DNA from: Pithys albifrons albifrons
Taxonomy: Eukaryota > Chordata > Aves > Passeriformes > Thamnophilidae
Assembly (NCBI RefSeq): GCF_047495875.1
Contig: NC_092464.1
Span: forward strand, 30,412,865-30,476,864
Reading direction: 5' to 3'
Length of the DNA: 64,000 nt
Part shown: piece by piece, positions 22,901 to 37,900 of the stretch
How positions within the stretch are numbered: the stretch's first letter is position 1
How the letters are laid out: every line of letters starts with the position of its first letter
Translations under genes and position numbers: made by a program
The notes under the pieces: generated by a model
What the model was told of the DNA's origin: nothing
Database searches by the model: none
The model's input: only the letters and a program-made list of their open reading frames with translations

Positions 22901-25900
22901 AAGGTGTGAGTATCCAGGCATCTGGAATTGGAGCTTAGGATGGATATGAACAGAAAATAACAAGCTTATAAAAACTTCATTATGTAATTTGTAACAGAAA
23001 GCTTTTTAAATTGTTCTTTGTAAGGTACAAATGTATGCATTTGTACCATGCAGTACTCAAATGAAATGCCTTCAGCTGAGAGGTGACTTAAGGGATGAAC
23101 TCAATAGCATTTGCTACAAAGATTTTACATGCTGTGTGTCATGGGGATTTTTGTGCAGTTTTGGATCCTTCATCATCCAGCAAGGTACTAAAACTTTTGT
23201 TGTATACAATTGAAAATAGCCTATGCCAAACATTGACAAAAATGAAGGACATCTGTGAGAAATAATTATTGGAGTGGAAAAGTGTACTGTCAAATGTATT
23301 TGTGCACAAATATTACTAAAAGTTACTGAATTATTATAATAATTATTATAGATATATTATGTATTGTTTATTATAATAACATTTGGCAGAATAAGTGACA
23401 TTTAACTGAAAGTGTATAAAGCTTTTTATAAAAATGCTTAATCTCAAAGATTTCAAATGTTCATTGAATGTTCAAATACACATTCTAGCTCAAACTGCTT
23501 CGTTTAACACTGTGTGTTGGAGGTGAGGTTAAGCCATTGTAGGCTAATTTTTCTTTTCTGATGGGAAACAAAATCACTTGGGAAAACATTTTGGCTGTTA
23601 AAGTTTGAGACAATTTGTAACCTTAGGCTTGGTGAGTATTTGCACTCATTTTAGAAAGGAACTTGCATTTATATTGTGTTGTTTTTTGCCACAGAGTAAA
23701 GCCATCCCCAGCTGAAGGAGTCAAGTCCAACCCATCCAAGAGACACAGGGACCGCTTGAATGCGGAGCTGGACCGCTTGGCCAGCCTTCTGCCTTTCCCT
23801 CAAGATGTTATCGCCAAATTGGACAAGCTGTCTGTGCTCAGGCTTAGTGTCAGTTACCTGAGAGCCAAAAGTTTTTTTGATGGTAAGCTTTGGGAATTTA
23901 TTTGGTTTTGAACTGCTTGTAAAATTCTGTTTATACTGTATGTTGATTTCAGCTGTTCAAGTACTTAAAACTGTTAAATTTATCTGGATTTTAATGGAAC
24001 CTCCAGTTGTGTGGATATATACAATGTAACTGTATAAAGTAAGCTTTCCAGTTTCTTGAAACCAAATGTAACTACTTGTATTTCACTTAGGTTGCCAGTC
24101 TTTCAAAGCTTTGCGTTTGGGAGTGATACTACCTTTAATGAGTCCTCCAGGCCTTTTCATCAGACTAGCAAAGATACCCAAGAGATTTCTCTTTTCCCCC
24201 TCTGAAAATTGCCTGCATAAAACTATTGCTTTTCCAAATATGTCGTATTTCCTATCGGCTATATGTTTTGCTTAATGATGCATCAAAACAGACTTTGCTT
24301 TGATATAAGGTAGTTATTGGTGCGTCTTCCCATAGTTTATTGCAAAGGTGACTTTTAAAGAATAGAGGCAAAGTCTTTCCTGGGTCCAAGCCCTGATTAT
24401 TGCAGGACACGAGGTATTAAGACGACATCTAAGGTTCTCCAGTTGTGTGGGCAGGTTGTCACTGACCCCAGCCCTGGCAAGGGTAATACAGAAACGCTTG
24501 GAGTATTCATGAGGCCAGAAGTGTTGCATCCTTGGCCACCTCAGAGCTGGCCAAAGAATTCTACTCCATTCCTTTGCTACCTGAGCTGCTCTATAGGGTG
24601 AGATGTGCTGGCTGGTTTTATGCCAGTTTTTTCAAAGGCAGAAATAGTCTGGTCCTTTTCATTGATGGAATAAAGCAAGAAACTTTTATTTAATCAATTG
24701 TCCTTTTCTTTTACCAATCAGTGAGATTTTACAATGTTATATTGAAGATGAAACTCAACTGATCAAGAATCTTGATTGCAATGGAGTTGATATTAAATTT
24801 CAAGTTGTTTTTGGACATTAAAATAACCTCTGTTCTCATTAATTTGAGATTTAGTGTTTCAATCTCTATAACATGGATGAAAGAACTGAAGAAACCTAAG
24901 ATGGTTCCACTTTTTTCTGCAGGAATACAGAACATTTATTCTGTCAACTGACTTCAGTTTATTAATGCTCATAAATTCATATTTTGTGTTTTATTGCTTG
25001 GAGAATATATGCTAGTGTCTTGATTTCTGTGCTTATTCAGGACAATTCTTAGTATGGAATCTACTTTAGGGCTAGAGTTGGTCAAATATTTCTATTAGTG
25101 CTTTTTCACCTGAAAATATTTTCTCCTATCAAATGAGACTGTTCTTTTGGTGTATCAGTTTCATGAAAATCTTTGTAAGATATCCCAGGTAGGCTGCTGT
25201 AAAAGAAATTATTTGCTTGTTTGTGCCCTCTTGGTAAACTGAAGTAGTTCTAGTCTCAATGAAATGTGTCTTGTCATGGCTTTTTAAATGTTTTCTGAAA
25301 TAAATCCAATATTGCAAGTTTTTATCTTACTTGAGATGGAATAATAATAACAAATCTCAGGTTTTCATCTCAATTTCTCATGCAGTGGAAGTGCTTGATT
25401 TTTATTTTTCCCTCCCCTTCCCTTCAGTTTGTACTTGAGGGTCCTGGAATAAAGGGTCTGTATAGGAAAAAAAAATCATGGCTTTAGCTGTAACGAGACA
25501 TTCAAAATTCCTTCACACCAAAATTTACATCAGTTACTTGTTTCTAATTTGAATATGGTATTAGCTTTCAGCCATTTAGAGTGATGATGAATTAGATGTG
25601 GATTAATGGTAGAGAAGTTTTATTTGTGTTTCAGGTTGCAGTTTAACTTCTGGGGATCTAAAATTGAAGCACAACCTGTGTTTTAAACTTAGTAGCATAG
25701 CACTAGGCTTGTATCAATTTCAGGCAAACATTTGTAGCTAATTCTACCATAGTGGATCACAGCTGCAGAATATAGGACTTTTAGTGGTATGATGAATTAA
25801 GGAGTCGAATTTGGATTTACCTTGTAGGAAAGGACTTTTCAAGCAACACATGCATGTACGGGAGTGCATTACAAGAGAATGTTTTTCCTTTAGTCTTCAT

Positions 25901-28900
25901 ATTATAAAAAGCCTGGTAAATTTGAAAAGATAAATAATCTGATGTTTCTTACCTTTTGCAAGACATTTTGAACAGTGTAAGGTGAAGCAGGTTTAATTTA
26001 TAACTTCAGATAGAGTAGGTCCAGCAGAAGTTGTCAACATTTATTTAGCAGAAACAATCTTCTTACTGCTTCTCTTCAGGCTTTTGAACTGTAGGACTAC
26101 AAAGCAGGTTAGTCATTACTCTCCATCTCAAGGTGTTTAAAGACTAACATCAATTACTTCAGGGAAGATAAACAAAAGTAACCAATTTAGGACTACAGCA
26201 AAGAAAGTAGTGAAAATTGGGTCTTTTATGCTAATGTTCTTAAATAACATGGGATCTCTTTCAGTGAAATTCACCTACCAAAAGAAAAATTTGTGCCTTG
26301 AATAACTGAATGAACAAAAAACCCTTAAAATCCCTGGGTTAGATTTTCATGGTCTGTCTATGCAGTGGTTCTCAGGATGGCTTTTTTGAAGGAGTGTTTG
26401 GTGTAGTTGGACATACGCAGAAAACCCTGTAGAATAAATCTGACACATGCAAGAGTGAGCTCTGATTGTCATTTTGAGTGCTTACACTGAGCCAACTGCT
26501 CCACTTTATTAAGGCAGCATGCTGAAGTAAAGGGAAACGCTAAATGAATAACAGGATGCAAATGGGGGGGTGTGTAAATTCCTGCGGAAAGTAAAATATA
26601 AACGCATAATCATATGATCTTGCTTGAAAGGAAACCCACGTTTTTGCTGTAACAATAGATATTTTTTTCAAAGAAAACACTTGCATTTTTCCAAGTTTAA
26701 ATAATCTAGAGTGAATGTGTTTTCTGAAGGCGGAAGTCTGGGGTGAAAAAAAGAAATGTTTTGTGAAAGACATCTCAAAAAGTTACATATATATATATAT
26801 ATATCAAAAAACCCCCTACCAATAAAAAAGTGTCTTCCCTGACCCTAGTCATTAAAATGGTACAGAATGTTCTTCGAAGCTAAAGACAGGTGAGTGCTTC
26901 TGTAGTGTCTACTGAAATGTAGTAGACTTCTCAATGCTTGCCACATTTCAGGTTGTAGTAAAATAAGTGTGCATACTTTTTCTCTTCTACAATTTCAAAA
27001 CATCTTATTTTCTTGTTTTGGTGATTGTATTCTGTTTAGCAGTTGCTTTCAATTGTTGTAATTTATTAGTGAAGTTACAGTGCTGCAAAGGGACCCTTTA
27101 GATACTCTAGTTTTGTGTGGTCCGGTTAGTCTCACGTCCACATGGTGTCAGAAGGCTTTCTGCATCCCCATGTCAGGGACTCTGGCATTTCTTTATATGT
27201 ATAAATTTGACCTTGTACTGAAGAAGGAAATTTCAGTGGTGTCTTAAAATAACATCTCAAGTCTGTTTCTATATAAAGTCTTGTGTGGTGAGTCAAAGCT
27301 AAGAAGTAATTTAGGGTGGTGTCGCTTCTCAGCAGTGCAGTGCTACCTGTCTGTACTCAAGTGGATTAGCAGTCCTTAAAGTCAAGCAGGTTAGCTTAAA
27401 TCACCACTGGAGTGTTTATTTTGTGCATGTAAGATACTTTCTGAAAGTGGCTTAAGGCAAGCTTTTTATTTTTAAGAGACTAGGATAAATCAGGCAGGTG
27501 TCTGCTGACAATCATTAAAGACTTTGTGTTGTCCTGGTATTATTTCAGTCCATTTTGATGCTAAGTGCCCATGCATGTGTGCATTCAGCAGTGAAAAATG
27601 TACAGTGGAATATGGGGCAACAGCTCTTTGTGTGGATGCAGGTTAGTGTGAGCTTAGCATCTGGAGCACAACTGGATAATCATTTAGGCATAGACTGTGT
27701 TCTCCATGCATACAGAAGGAAAAAGCCCTTTTGCCTCTTCCTTTATCCCTTATATGATCAATTGATAATCACTTAAATACTTCATTGCAGTAAGGAAAAA
27801 CATTTATTAAAGATTTTTCTCAGGGTTTTGGTGAAACAGATTAAAGGGTTAGAGTTTCTGTGACTAATCACTTCTTTTAGTGTTAGGTGCATGATTTTTC
27901 TTTTTAAAAGTATATGGAGAATAAAGGAGAGGCTTGCAGAATCTAAAATGAAGTAGCTCTGCTATGTGTGCATATCAATACATTAGAAACAAAATTCAAC
28001 ATGTTGCTTATTAATTATCCTTTCATCCACTTCACTAAGAATTCCTGTGGTTTAAAATATGAGTTTTTTTCCATCTTGCTTATTGGACAGTATTCTTGCA
28101 TTTATAGAAGAAAGTTTCTGCTCAACATTAGTTTAGAATTGTTTTCTTATGTTGTATGCAAGTGATTCTGGCAAGCACAGCAATAACAAAATAACTAAGT
28201 GGGGTTTTTTTCCCTGTAAGTTTGTATTGCCCTTTTTTACTTCATAGTATCGTTAACACACATTCCTTGGCATAGCAAAGTTCAAATTTGCAGTGCACTC
28301 ATTATCATCACATAAAATATATTCTTTGATACTGTATTTTTTCCTGTGATGCCCCCTGTTTATCATACTGTGTACTGGAGAGAAGAGATTGCATGTAGTT
28401 CCTTCTCTGGAGAGTATGGTTAAGGTATACAAATGGGAAAGACAGGCAAGGTGGCAAACAGTGTATTTATTCTGTCACGTTGAGGACAGTGATATCTCTT
28501 AAACTAGCAGATATACCCAGCCTTTCTGTCAAGTGTCTGGTGGTGGTCTGTAACAGAAACCTGAAAGTACAAACCAAATGATTAAAACACAGCCTAGTAA
28601 GACCAGAATAATACAGAATATCTGTCCTGACTTAACTTTTATTTCACACAGTTACTATATTTACCTGCTGTGTCTCTCTAACGCAGCTTTCCTTGTGTAT
28701 TTTTGGAAAGCGTGCCTGCCCCTTTCATGTTACCTCCTCTCCCTGCTCCTACTGCTTCATTCATAGGCACTCTTCACTCCCACCTCAGGAAAACCTAATG
28801 CCCTCTAGAGAAGTGGAGTCATGCTACGCTTACTGATTTTGGGTGTTTATGTTGATGCTGTATAGGAATTTAGTGTTGCCAGCAGTTTCTAGGGGGCTTG

Positions 28901-31900
28901 ACAGGTAGTATTTGCCTCATGACTCTATCTTGAGCTGTTTTTGTACTCGCAAGGTAGAAAATACTCCATAATTTGAGAGACTGAGGTTTTTGCAGAGCAC
29001 CATCTGATTTTTATGAGAAGTTAAATGGAGAATCCATGACATGTCTTGGTGATTTTTCTAGCAGATACATCATCCTGTTAAAATATTATTCAGGTTTAAA
29101 CTTACTTGTTTTTCAGCCTTGGAAGTTAAGTTGTTCTCTGTCTAGTTAGCTTTCCTGTATTCGGTGTTTTATACCATATGAATTAATTTTCACAGTTTTA
29201 AAGAAGCTGCTTAAAATCTTATCCGAGAGTTGGAGGACAAAAAAATAAATTGGGAAAAAAGAAACGAACCCAAACAAACCTTTTGTTTCCTTTTGTACTG
29301 GCTTTCCCCCTGGCCCCAATCCAAAATTATTACGAAATGTGAACCTTGGAATTATGTAGTTATTTCAGTGTAAGGATATCATACTATTCAAGTTATTTCC
29401 TAATCCGTGCTTTTTCTTTCACACTGCAGTACTTGTCTTTTTTTGTTATCCCCCACTCCCTTCCCCAACCTCCCCCGCTGCTCGCAATCCCCTGAGATTC
29501 ATATTGAGCATTTCTGGCTGTCTGCTGCAGGCTATTTTAGACTGTGTTTTACGTAACACAAGATAAGTAAGGATTTAGGCTGTGAAGTCCTAAATTCTGA
29601 TCTTCAAAAATGATGATTAAAGCCATGTAGCTGTGACATCACTTTAGATCTCAAAATGTCTGTTTTCACTGTTACATACTCATTCTTAGCTTGCTGAGAA
29701 ACATTTTATTTTTAGGAGTGCTGTGTTACTAGGCATCTAATGCAGTTGGGCAGCTCTGTACACCTATGGATTGATGCAACTGAGATTCAATGTAACCCAA
29801 ATTGAACATCTAAAACTGAAGATTCTGTTTATATCACAGAGTAAGAGCTTAATATGTCAATGTATTTGTAAGACAAAGAGAAGAAACCATGTACAAATGC
29901 TAATAGTTAACGTGTTCTTTGGATTTGCTTTTGCTATTACACGGCAGTATTTCAGTGATGCATGTTAATCATTGTTAGAACTCCCTTTGAAAGGAAAACA
30001 AATGAGAAGTTATCTCTTCTCTGCCCTATGTGTATTATTTAATCAAAGAGATATGCAATGTCAGTGTAGGAGCCTCTTATGTTTCACAAAGCTGTTGTAA
30101 AATTTCTTGAAAACCCTGTCCCAGCGTGCAGAGCATTTGTTTTTTCTCCATAGCCCATTGTTAATTGGGAGATTAGTTTTAAGCATATGGTTCTGGGCTT
30201 TGCTCTGGATTCTTGACTCTTCTGTTTGCAAGATCAGAGCTTAAAATATACTCTGTCCTATTCTAATAACGTAAATGTTCTGGAATTTGACACTGTTAGT
30301 GTTAAACATTCAAATCCAGAACAAGTAGCAAGATAAGAACCCTAGTCTCAGGAAGTGCTGCTGCTTCCTGTAGCACCTAAATATAAAAAAAAGAAAATAA
30401 GAAAATTTAGGAAGCTTTTTTCCTCTCCCCTTTTTATGGCTAAAAGGCAGTATCATATGAATAGTTCCAACAGTAAGTTATGATTTACAAGTATGCACCT
30501 CTTGGTGACTTTTTCTGTAGAAGCAAGGAAGATGTACCCAGACAAGCAGCTGAATGGAAAATAGTTCAGAAGGAATGTGTGTGTGCCAAGATACGGTTTT
30601 GGTGATTCAGCAGGTGACTGTCACCTCTGTGATAGTTAGGGAATGAGAATTCATTGCCTCTAACTCTTGAAACCACAAGCAATATATGGTTTGGTATGTG
30701 GTTGTTAAGCTTCAAAGCCCAAATGAAAGTTTAGAAATTTGAACAACTCCATATTTCCTGAGATTTACTTTTCTGTTTTAAAGTACAAGATAAAAGCAAA
30801 AGTAAAGTTTTATTCCTTTTGTGTGTTTAAAAAAAAAGGCCCAAGCTAAAATTCCGTTATCAGGTAAACGGGTACAACAGCACATATTTTATATATTTTA
30901 ATCTTTTAATGGTCTTAGGTAGAACACTGATCTGCTTCAATGAGCAGTTCAGGGCTTGCTGAGCTGTGTTTTGGGAATTGCTCAAAAGAAAGTATACTAT
31001 GAAAGTTGAGGAAAATTCCATACACAACCTGGTTAAACTTCAAGTTCTTGGGTTATGTGAATATTTTAAAACAAAGTATGGTATATATATGAGGCAAAAT
31101 TTAATGTCTTCATTCTGTAAAGTGTTTTTAAAACCAGTAAATGTATTACTTCAATGTTATAGCTGCAGCCAAGTTTAAGAATGTCATAGCTACTGGTAAT
31201 GCTTTTAAAGGAAATGCTGATTCTGCAAGGGTGTGATACGATAAGAAAGAGTTCACTTACTCTACAACTAATATTTTGCAAAGCATTTTCCTCTAAGCAT
31301 GCAGCAGGCATTTTTTATTTATTGCTTTTATTAATTTTTCTGTAGTTACTAATGCAAGTGTTCTGTTTGGTAGTAGTAAATATTATGGACAGTAGAGGCC
31401 ATGACTTCAGGAGTCTGTTTTAGCCAAAAAAATGTACATTTGTTGGGGGGAACGAGAAAACAGCATTAACAGCTTAGACATAATTGTTGATGTTCGTGCC
31501 AGTTTTCCATTTTAATGAGTCTAGCCCCAAAATACTAGATGTCAGGCCTGACATTTCTGGTATGTCCAAAGTCAAGAGATCCCTGTAAAGAATTTTTTTG
31601 AGGATAAACTGTTGGTGTTAGGAGAGTTTTATATTTGAACTTAGTTAGGAAAAATTTAACAGAACACTGTCAGTGGGCTTTCCACTTGGGTTTAGACTGA
31701 TTTGTGTATTCTAAAAACATTTTAAAACCAGCATGCATACTTAAGTCTCTTCAGAATTCAAGAGGAAAATGGACATTTGCTTCTCTCAAACCATAGCAGA
31801 AGAAAAAATTGCTGGGCAGTTTCACTGCTTGATAAGTTACCATGCTTCTGTTGTTTTAACATTTTTGTGTTAGTGATACATTGTGTTAGGATCATTGATT

Positions 31901-34900
31901 GACAATGTTTTTAAAAGAAAAGGTGGTTAACTGCTGGGACTTTTGGATATTATTTTGTCCAAGGTGATTTCCTTCTCAGACAAAATTGCTTGCTAAATTG
32001 AAAGTGCTTGCAGTAGTGGAAACAGGCTTAAAAATAATATTTGTATTGCTGGACAGGCCAAATAATTAGGTTAACATTTGTAAATAATAAAGAGACTCAA
32101 AAAAACCAAAAAACAAACCAAAGAAAAAGAGATTTCTGAGAATGGGTCTGTGTGTGCAAGCAGATCACCCTTCACCAAATGGATCTGAACTGCCTGCTCA
32201 TAAAATGTGATTTAGGGTATGTTCAAACTCAAAAGCTGGGGCAAAATTTCAAGAAGTGATGAATGCATGACATAGATCAGTTGAGTATTTTTGACTTCTT
32301 CATAAAATGCTTTTCCAGTAAAATATATACTGTGAAAAATATGGAATTGGATCCAAGAGTGTACGAAAGTAGAGGACATTTAAAAAATCATTAAGATGTA
32401 CAGTCAGAGAATTAAATAAGGCAGACACTTGATAAAAGAGAGAGGAAAAAAACATGTACACAAGTGAGAAGTTTAAAACCATAGTTAGACTATCAAAGCA
32501 GCACATTTTACATTAAGCAATAAGGAAACCTGGAAAGAGATGAAATGTTGCAATATTGTAATAATTGTTATAAGCTATATAGGAAAAAATAGCTAAAGCA
32601 AAGAATTGGATTACTAATAATGTAAAAAATTTAGTGAGCCTTACCCCATCTTTTCTAACTTAAGAGAAGAAAGTATTGGAGATAATAATGTCAGAAAAGG
32701 AAGTACCTAAGCAGGCAAACTCTTAAAAACAACATGATGTTAGGCTCCTGTTGAGTGCAAGAACACTGGTGAAATCTTATTAGCTTGTTTCCTACACAAT
32801 TTGAATTCATCTGAGTTAGACCAAAACAGAAGAATGCAACAAAAATTTGCATAAAATTGGGAAATGAGGCTGTGAGAGGAGCCTTAGTAAGTGTTTTCAT
32901 TTCACACTTTGTAACTTCAAACTACTTTCCCAGCATTGTATGCCACCTGCAACATCCATTCCAGTCAGTTTGTCTACTGCGAAAGAGATGTTTCTTTTGC
33001 TACTATTTACTTATGTTTCTGTTCACCAGATCAAGTGGCAGTGCTGAGGGGCAGCTCATGTTGTGAAATGCATCTCCTCTCTGGAACAGTATGGCTCAAA
33101 TAAGTCACTTCATCTATATACAAAAACATGTTTTTGGGAGAGCTCTTACATTTTATAGATAGCTTTCAGTCTGCCTTTTAATGTGGAGAGACACTATTTG
33201 AAGAGCAAGAGTAGAGACAAACTATCTGCTGATTCTTTGCCTTCTTCTAACTGAGGATACCTGTCTGTTAGTCACTAAGCTAGTCAGACCAACTTAAACA
33301 GTTAAATCTCTCCTTCATTTTTAGCCCTTCATTTTATTTTCCCAATTTAAGTTCCGAAGTGTTGTGGAAAAGAATTTAGCTATGTTCATTTTTACCTCTA
33401 CTATCCCAGGAAACCCATTCGCTTCAGGATAAAAAGAAAAATGGGAAAACACTGTATATAAATATTTTCATACTTGAGGTATCTTTCAAATATTCTGAAG
33501 ATTCTTTGTCTGCATTAGCTAACCCCATCCCACAGACATATTGCAGTAAATGTGAAAGACACAAATTAAATGGAAGAGACTTTTGGAGAAATTACTTCCA
33601 TTTCAGTCTCTGTTGTTTTTTTTGTGGGTTTGTTTGTTTGTTTTTGTTTGTTTGTGTGTTGGTGTTTGGGTTTTTTGTTCTTTAAGAAGTTATTGCAATG
33701 AGAATGCTCCTGTATTGCAGACTTTTTATTTTCAGATTTTCTGACTCAGGGTTTAACGATGGCACTGTCTCCAGAGCTATGTGATTCCTACAGGGATCCT
33801 ACCAGGGTTCCGTCACTTTTCCCTGATAGGAACTCATGTCTTATATGTGCATAAGAGAAATGGATCTAACAGATGCAAATAATTATTTTATAGAAGCTGA
33901 TTTTTTTTGTATTTTTATGCCATACAACAAGGAAAGTTACAATCAGTTACAATTTTTTTGTGGGTTGGATGAATTATTTGTAGAAGTTTTTGCTGGTATA
34001 CTTGCAGAGTAAGTTGCTTCCATGTTGGATGTAAAGTATTTATCGCTTGAATTTATTCTGCAAGACTGGCAGCTATACCTGTATGTCTGCGTTGTATAAT
34101 ACTGCTAAATGTTTGGAATGAAAAAGTAGATTTTTTTTTTGGCACTAGGATCTAAGGAGGAAAATGCCATTTGGTACATAAAAGCAGAAAGCTGTAAATT
34201 CCTACAGTACTAACTAGACCAAACACCCACAGTTCCTTTCATAAGGAGTACATTACTGAATTCCCTATAGTTTATTTATATTTTATCCTTAAATTATGCC
34301 AGTTATCCTTCAGGAGAGAGAGGAGTATTGATAGTTTTCATGCATAAAGATCAGGTAAAGAAATCTGATGCTGTAGACACTACTGGTTTAATAGCATCTT
34401 TTGTTACTAAAGCTAGAAGTAGGATAGGAAAGTTCATAGTAATATTTTTGTCTTCCCTGGAAAGCCAAGTCCTGAAAGAGAGCCTGATCATTTTGTCTAT
34501 CTTTTTGATAAGACTGAAGAAGATCCATTCCAACTCAGAGGTTATGTATATGCTTTGTGCTAAACAGAAAATTTCTATTCCACCTGCTCTTTTATCTTTG
34601 AGTGGGTCATTACCATCCTCTGCTCATACATCGGTATAGACCAATAATATGTCATCTTAATTTCCTTTTTTCACTTGAATTTTTGTGTTTAAACATACCT
34701 GAGAGACCAGTCATCCTTTCAGCAGGGTCAATTTGAAATTATTTTGCTCTGTAGATGATATGTGTATATACCACAAAGCTGGAAACAGTACAGGCTCATT
34801 TCAATTCTTCCAAATTTGTAAAATAACAACCTTTCACAGCCTAGTTGTTTTAGTTGAATATTTTGCATCAGAGAACGCTATTAGGTGGTTGTGGAATATT

Positions 34901-37900
34901 AAAATTTGCAGAAAAAAGATCATAATGGTAATTTTCTACTTTTCGATGATAAATATAATGTTGGTTTCAGTGACGTTTAATATTTGGCCATCACATTTAG
35001 ACACAGCTAATATATGCAAAGGAGTCTTAAAATTGGGAGGCTGCAGCTGATGTTACTAAATATGTTCTATTAAACTTTTTTCAGGCTTCTAACTTGCACT
35101 AGCAGTTGAGCTCTGCAGCAAAGGCTGAAGCTGGGTGGCAGTGAATGTTGAATTGTGGTGGTCTACTACTCTCTGTGTTAGGGAAGCACTATTGTTTTTG
35201 TTTTACCCAAGCATTGTATGCTGTGAACTGTTGTAACCTAAAGGCAAATAAGTTCCCTGCTAAAACTACCCAAGTTGTAGGGTGAGCAATGTCCACTTTC
35301 AGGTGGGAAGTCAAGCTGGGGGTAGTGTTTGATGGTTGTCTCACCTTCACATATCAAACTCTTCTGTTCTTTGAACCATTGCATTTCTTTCCATGTTATT
35401 ACTTGTGTTTTGCTATAAGAATGAGGCTCATTCACCTTAATATTCATCTGGAATGCAGATATCTGAAGCTGAACTGCAGATTTAATAAACTATATCAAAA
35501 TTGGCTTGTGTGTAAGTGTGGTCAAGCTCTTCTCCAATAGAGATGAAAACTGCTCAGAAATGGAAACATATTTCAGTTTCTTTTTATAAATTTATGTGAT
35601 GTTTTAAATCCTTGAATTTTGATTGATAGTTGTGTTACAGAAGTGGTGACATGCAAAGCGATAGGGGAGACACATTTAAGCTTTTTGCCAAAAATTCTAA
35701 TGTTGTTGTTACTCCTTTAGTTCTGTAAGGTCACGGCAATTAGTATGAAGCTGTGCCTGGAATCAATCAATACTCATTTGTACAAAACACTTCATAGTGG
35801 CAGTATATTTGAAAAAAAAATTATCAGAATATGCTGTAATTTACAACCACTAATTAAAAAAATCTTGCCGAGTTCAGAATCCTCCTGAATAAAGGGCTGG
35901 GACACAGGAAGGAAGTGGTGTTCCTCTCAGTAACAGTCACCATCTGAATCCCGCAGAGAGCTCTGTGTCATTTGTAATCTGTCCTATATGCATCTGCCTT
36001 ACTAACATATTAAAACTAATAATAGATTCTTATTCTGTTTTATCAAAGCTAATCTTTAATTAAATTGATTAATTTTAGAACTAAAGCAAATGTCTTAAAC
36101 ATGGAAGAAAAATTTTATTTCTATTAAAAGATAAAACAAATATGGGGAATAGTTGCAACTGGATTATTTTGTACAAAAATATCTTGTCATTAATTACAAT
36201 TGTAAAAGGAATATATTTTAATGTTAACATTAATAATTCAAATGACCTAGTAATCAGATGGAGTGACCTGAGTGAACTTGTCAGTAAAGTATTTCAAAGA
36301 ATTATTGCACGATTTTTGCTTATATTTTACATTGTTAAGCTAAATGTTTATATTTCTGTAATTGGGTTTATATTTCTGTAATTTTTTTTTCTGGTGAACA
36401 TAGTGAGCAGAAGCAGTTAATGTAAATCTTTTTACTTAAGAATCCATTGTGCAAAGATAACTTGATGCACACTTCAGAGGGGAACTGCTCAACTACCAGA
36501 AGGGCTTTTGCTTTTCTTCCTGGCTAAATCCCAAATATTCTAAGCATATGGAACAATTTAGCAGAAAATACATAATTATGAAACAGATCTGCCTTTGCCA
36601 CCTTGAACATTATTTCTTGTGGCAGGGTAAATGAAACCTCATGTTTAGATTTTATTTCATTTGATCTTCTGCTGGTTTGGCAGCAGAATACAAAAGAATA
36701 TGACAGATGGCACCATTAAAATGAGTTGATTTGTGCTTACTCTAATATGAATATGAATATACTTGATAAAGGCATGGCACAAACTTCTAACTTAAATTTT
36801 GAAGCAAAGTACATTTATCTTGGTAAGAATGTGAACAATCTGTGTAACTGTAAAAACAAATTTAATATCATGCAGGTGTTCACAAGCAAATATATGCATT
36901 TTGTTTCATACATTATAAATAACACTGCAATCAAATTTTGGCTCTAAGTTTGTTTCTTTTTTTCTGTTTGGTGGCCAATATCAGTGATTGCCAATTCTCT
37001 ATTGTAGTGTCCTCTCTGAGGGCAGATATCCTTACTGGTGGTGTAGCGTTACCAATAAAACTCACCTTTTACAACATAAGAAATGTGCTGACAAGATTAA
37101 TTCAGTATGCTGCCTTTTATATGACTTCTGATTCCTCTTTAGTACTTTATGAGATCTAAAGTCTTTTGAGAAGTGAATTTTCTGGACTATGTTATGCATT
37201 TCCCACAAAACATCTATCCCATAACAGAGAGGAATGGCTGTTTCAGCAGGGACTGGATCAGGGATTGATCTTGTCTTTTGTTGTTAGTGCCCCAGATGGA
37301 AACCTGCTTTCTGATTTTAACTTTCAGACCCAAGAAAGTGGTTTTGTTGGTTTTTTTTGGTTGGTTGGTTGGTTTTGGTGTGTGGGGGATGGTTGTTGTT
37401 TTAGGGTGTTTTTTTAAATTCTTTTCTGTATGGTAGATACTTTTCAACAGGAAGAATGGGTATTACCTGTGCCCCCAGATTTTAGACTTCTCCTGCAGTG
37501 GGAAAAAAAAGGAGTGGGAACCTCCTGTAGCAGAGGAGTGAATAAACCTGGGGTTATATCCTGATACTGTAAAAAAGAGCTATGTAATCTTCTCTAGACT
37601 TAGACTACCAGCTGTCAGAGGAACCTGGATTTATGTTGTACAGGGGGAGAGTCAGGAGAAATCCAGTTTCTGCATGGTGTTTGGGATCAGTGTATAGTGG
37701 GAGCCAAACCATTCTTCCCCATCCAGAGGGTGGTATGGCAGCTCTGCATAGTGGGGCTTACAGTGAAACTTGGGAAAATGAAGTGTGTACAGTATTTAGG
37801 TTATGAAGTTTCCAAACAGTTTATTTGGTATAGAACCCCAAATGTCATGTATCAGGTCCTTTAAATAGGTCTGGCCTTCTGCAGTTGTTGTATAGTACTC

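Larger units (their letters stand above)
16944..23694 (+). other. AHR intron 1 (6751 bp)
   Basis: Begins GTAAGA, ends TTTTTTGCCACAG. The first 600 bp are still CpG-island; the rest is AT-rich. It contains a short A/C-rich tract (18962-19016), a TATAATAATTATTATA palindrome at 23335-23350, and no recognisable interspersed element or nested gene. Open frames of up to 226 codons in the GC-rich part are composition artefacts. Confidence 0.85.

Noticed and set aside
24300..24620. Moderately GC-richer stretch in intron 2 that looks unlike its surroundings
   Set aside because: No splice-bounded coding exon, repeat signature or RNA fold could be supported; left as part of intron 2.
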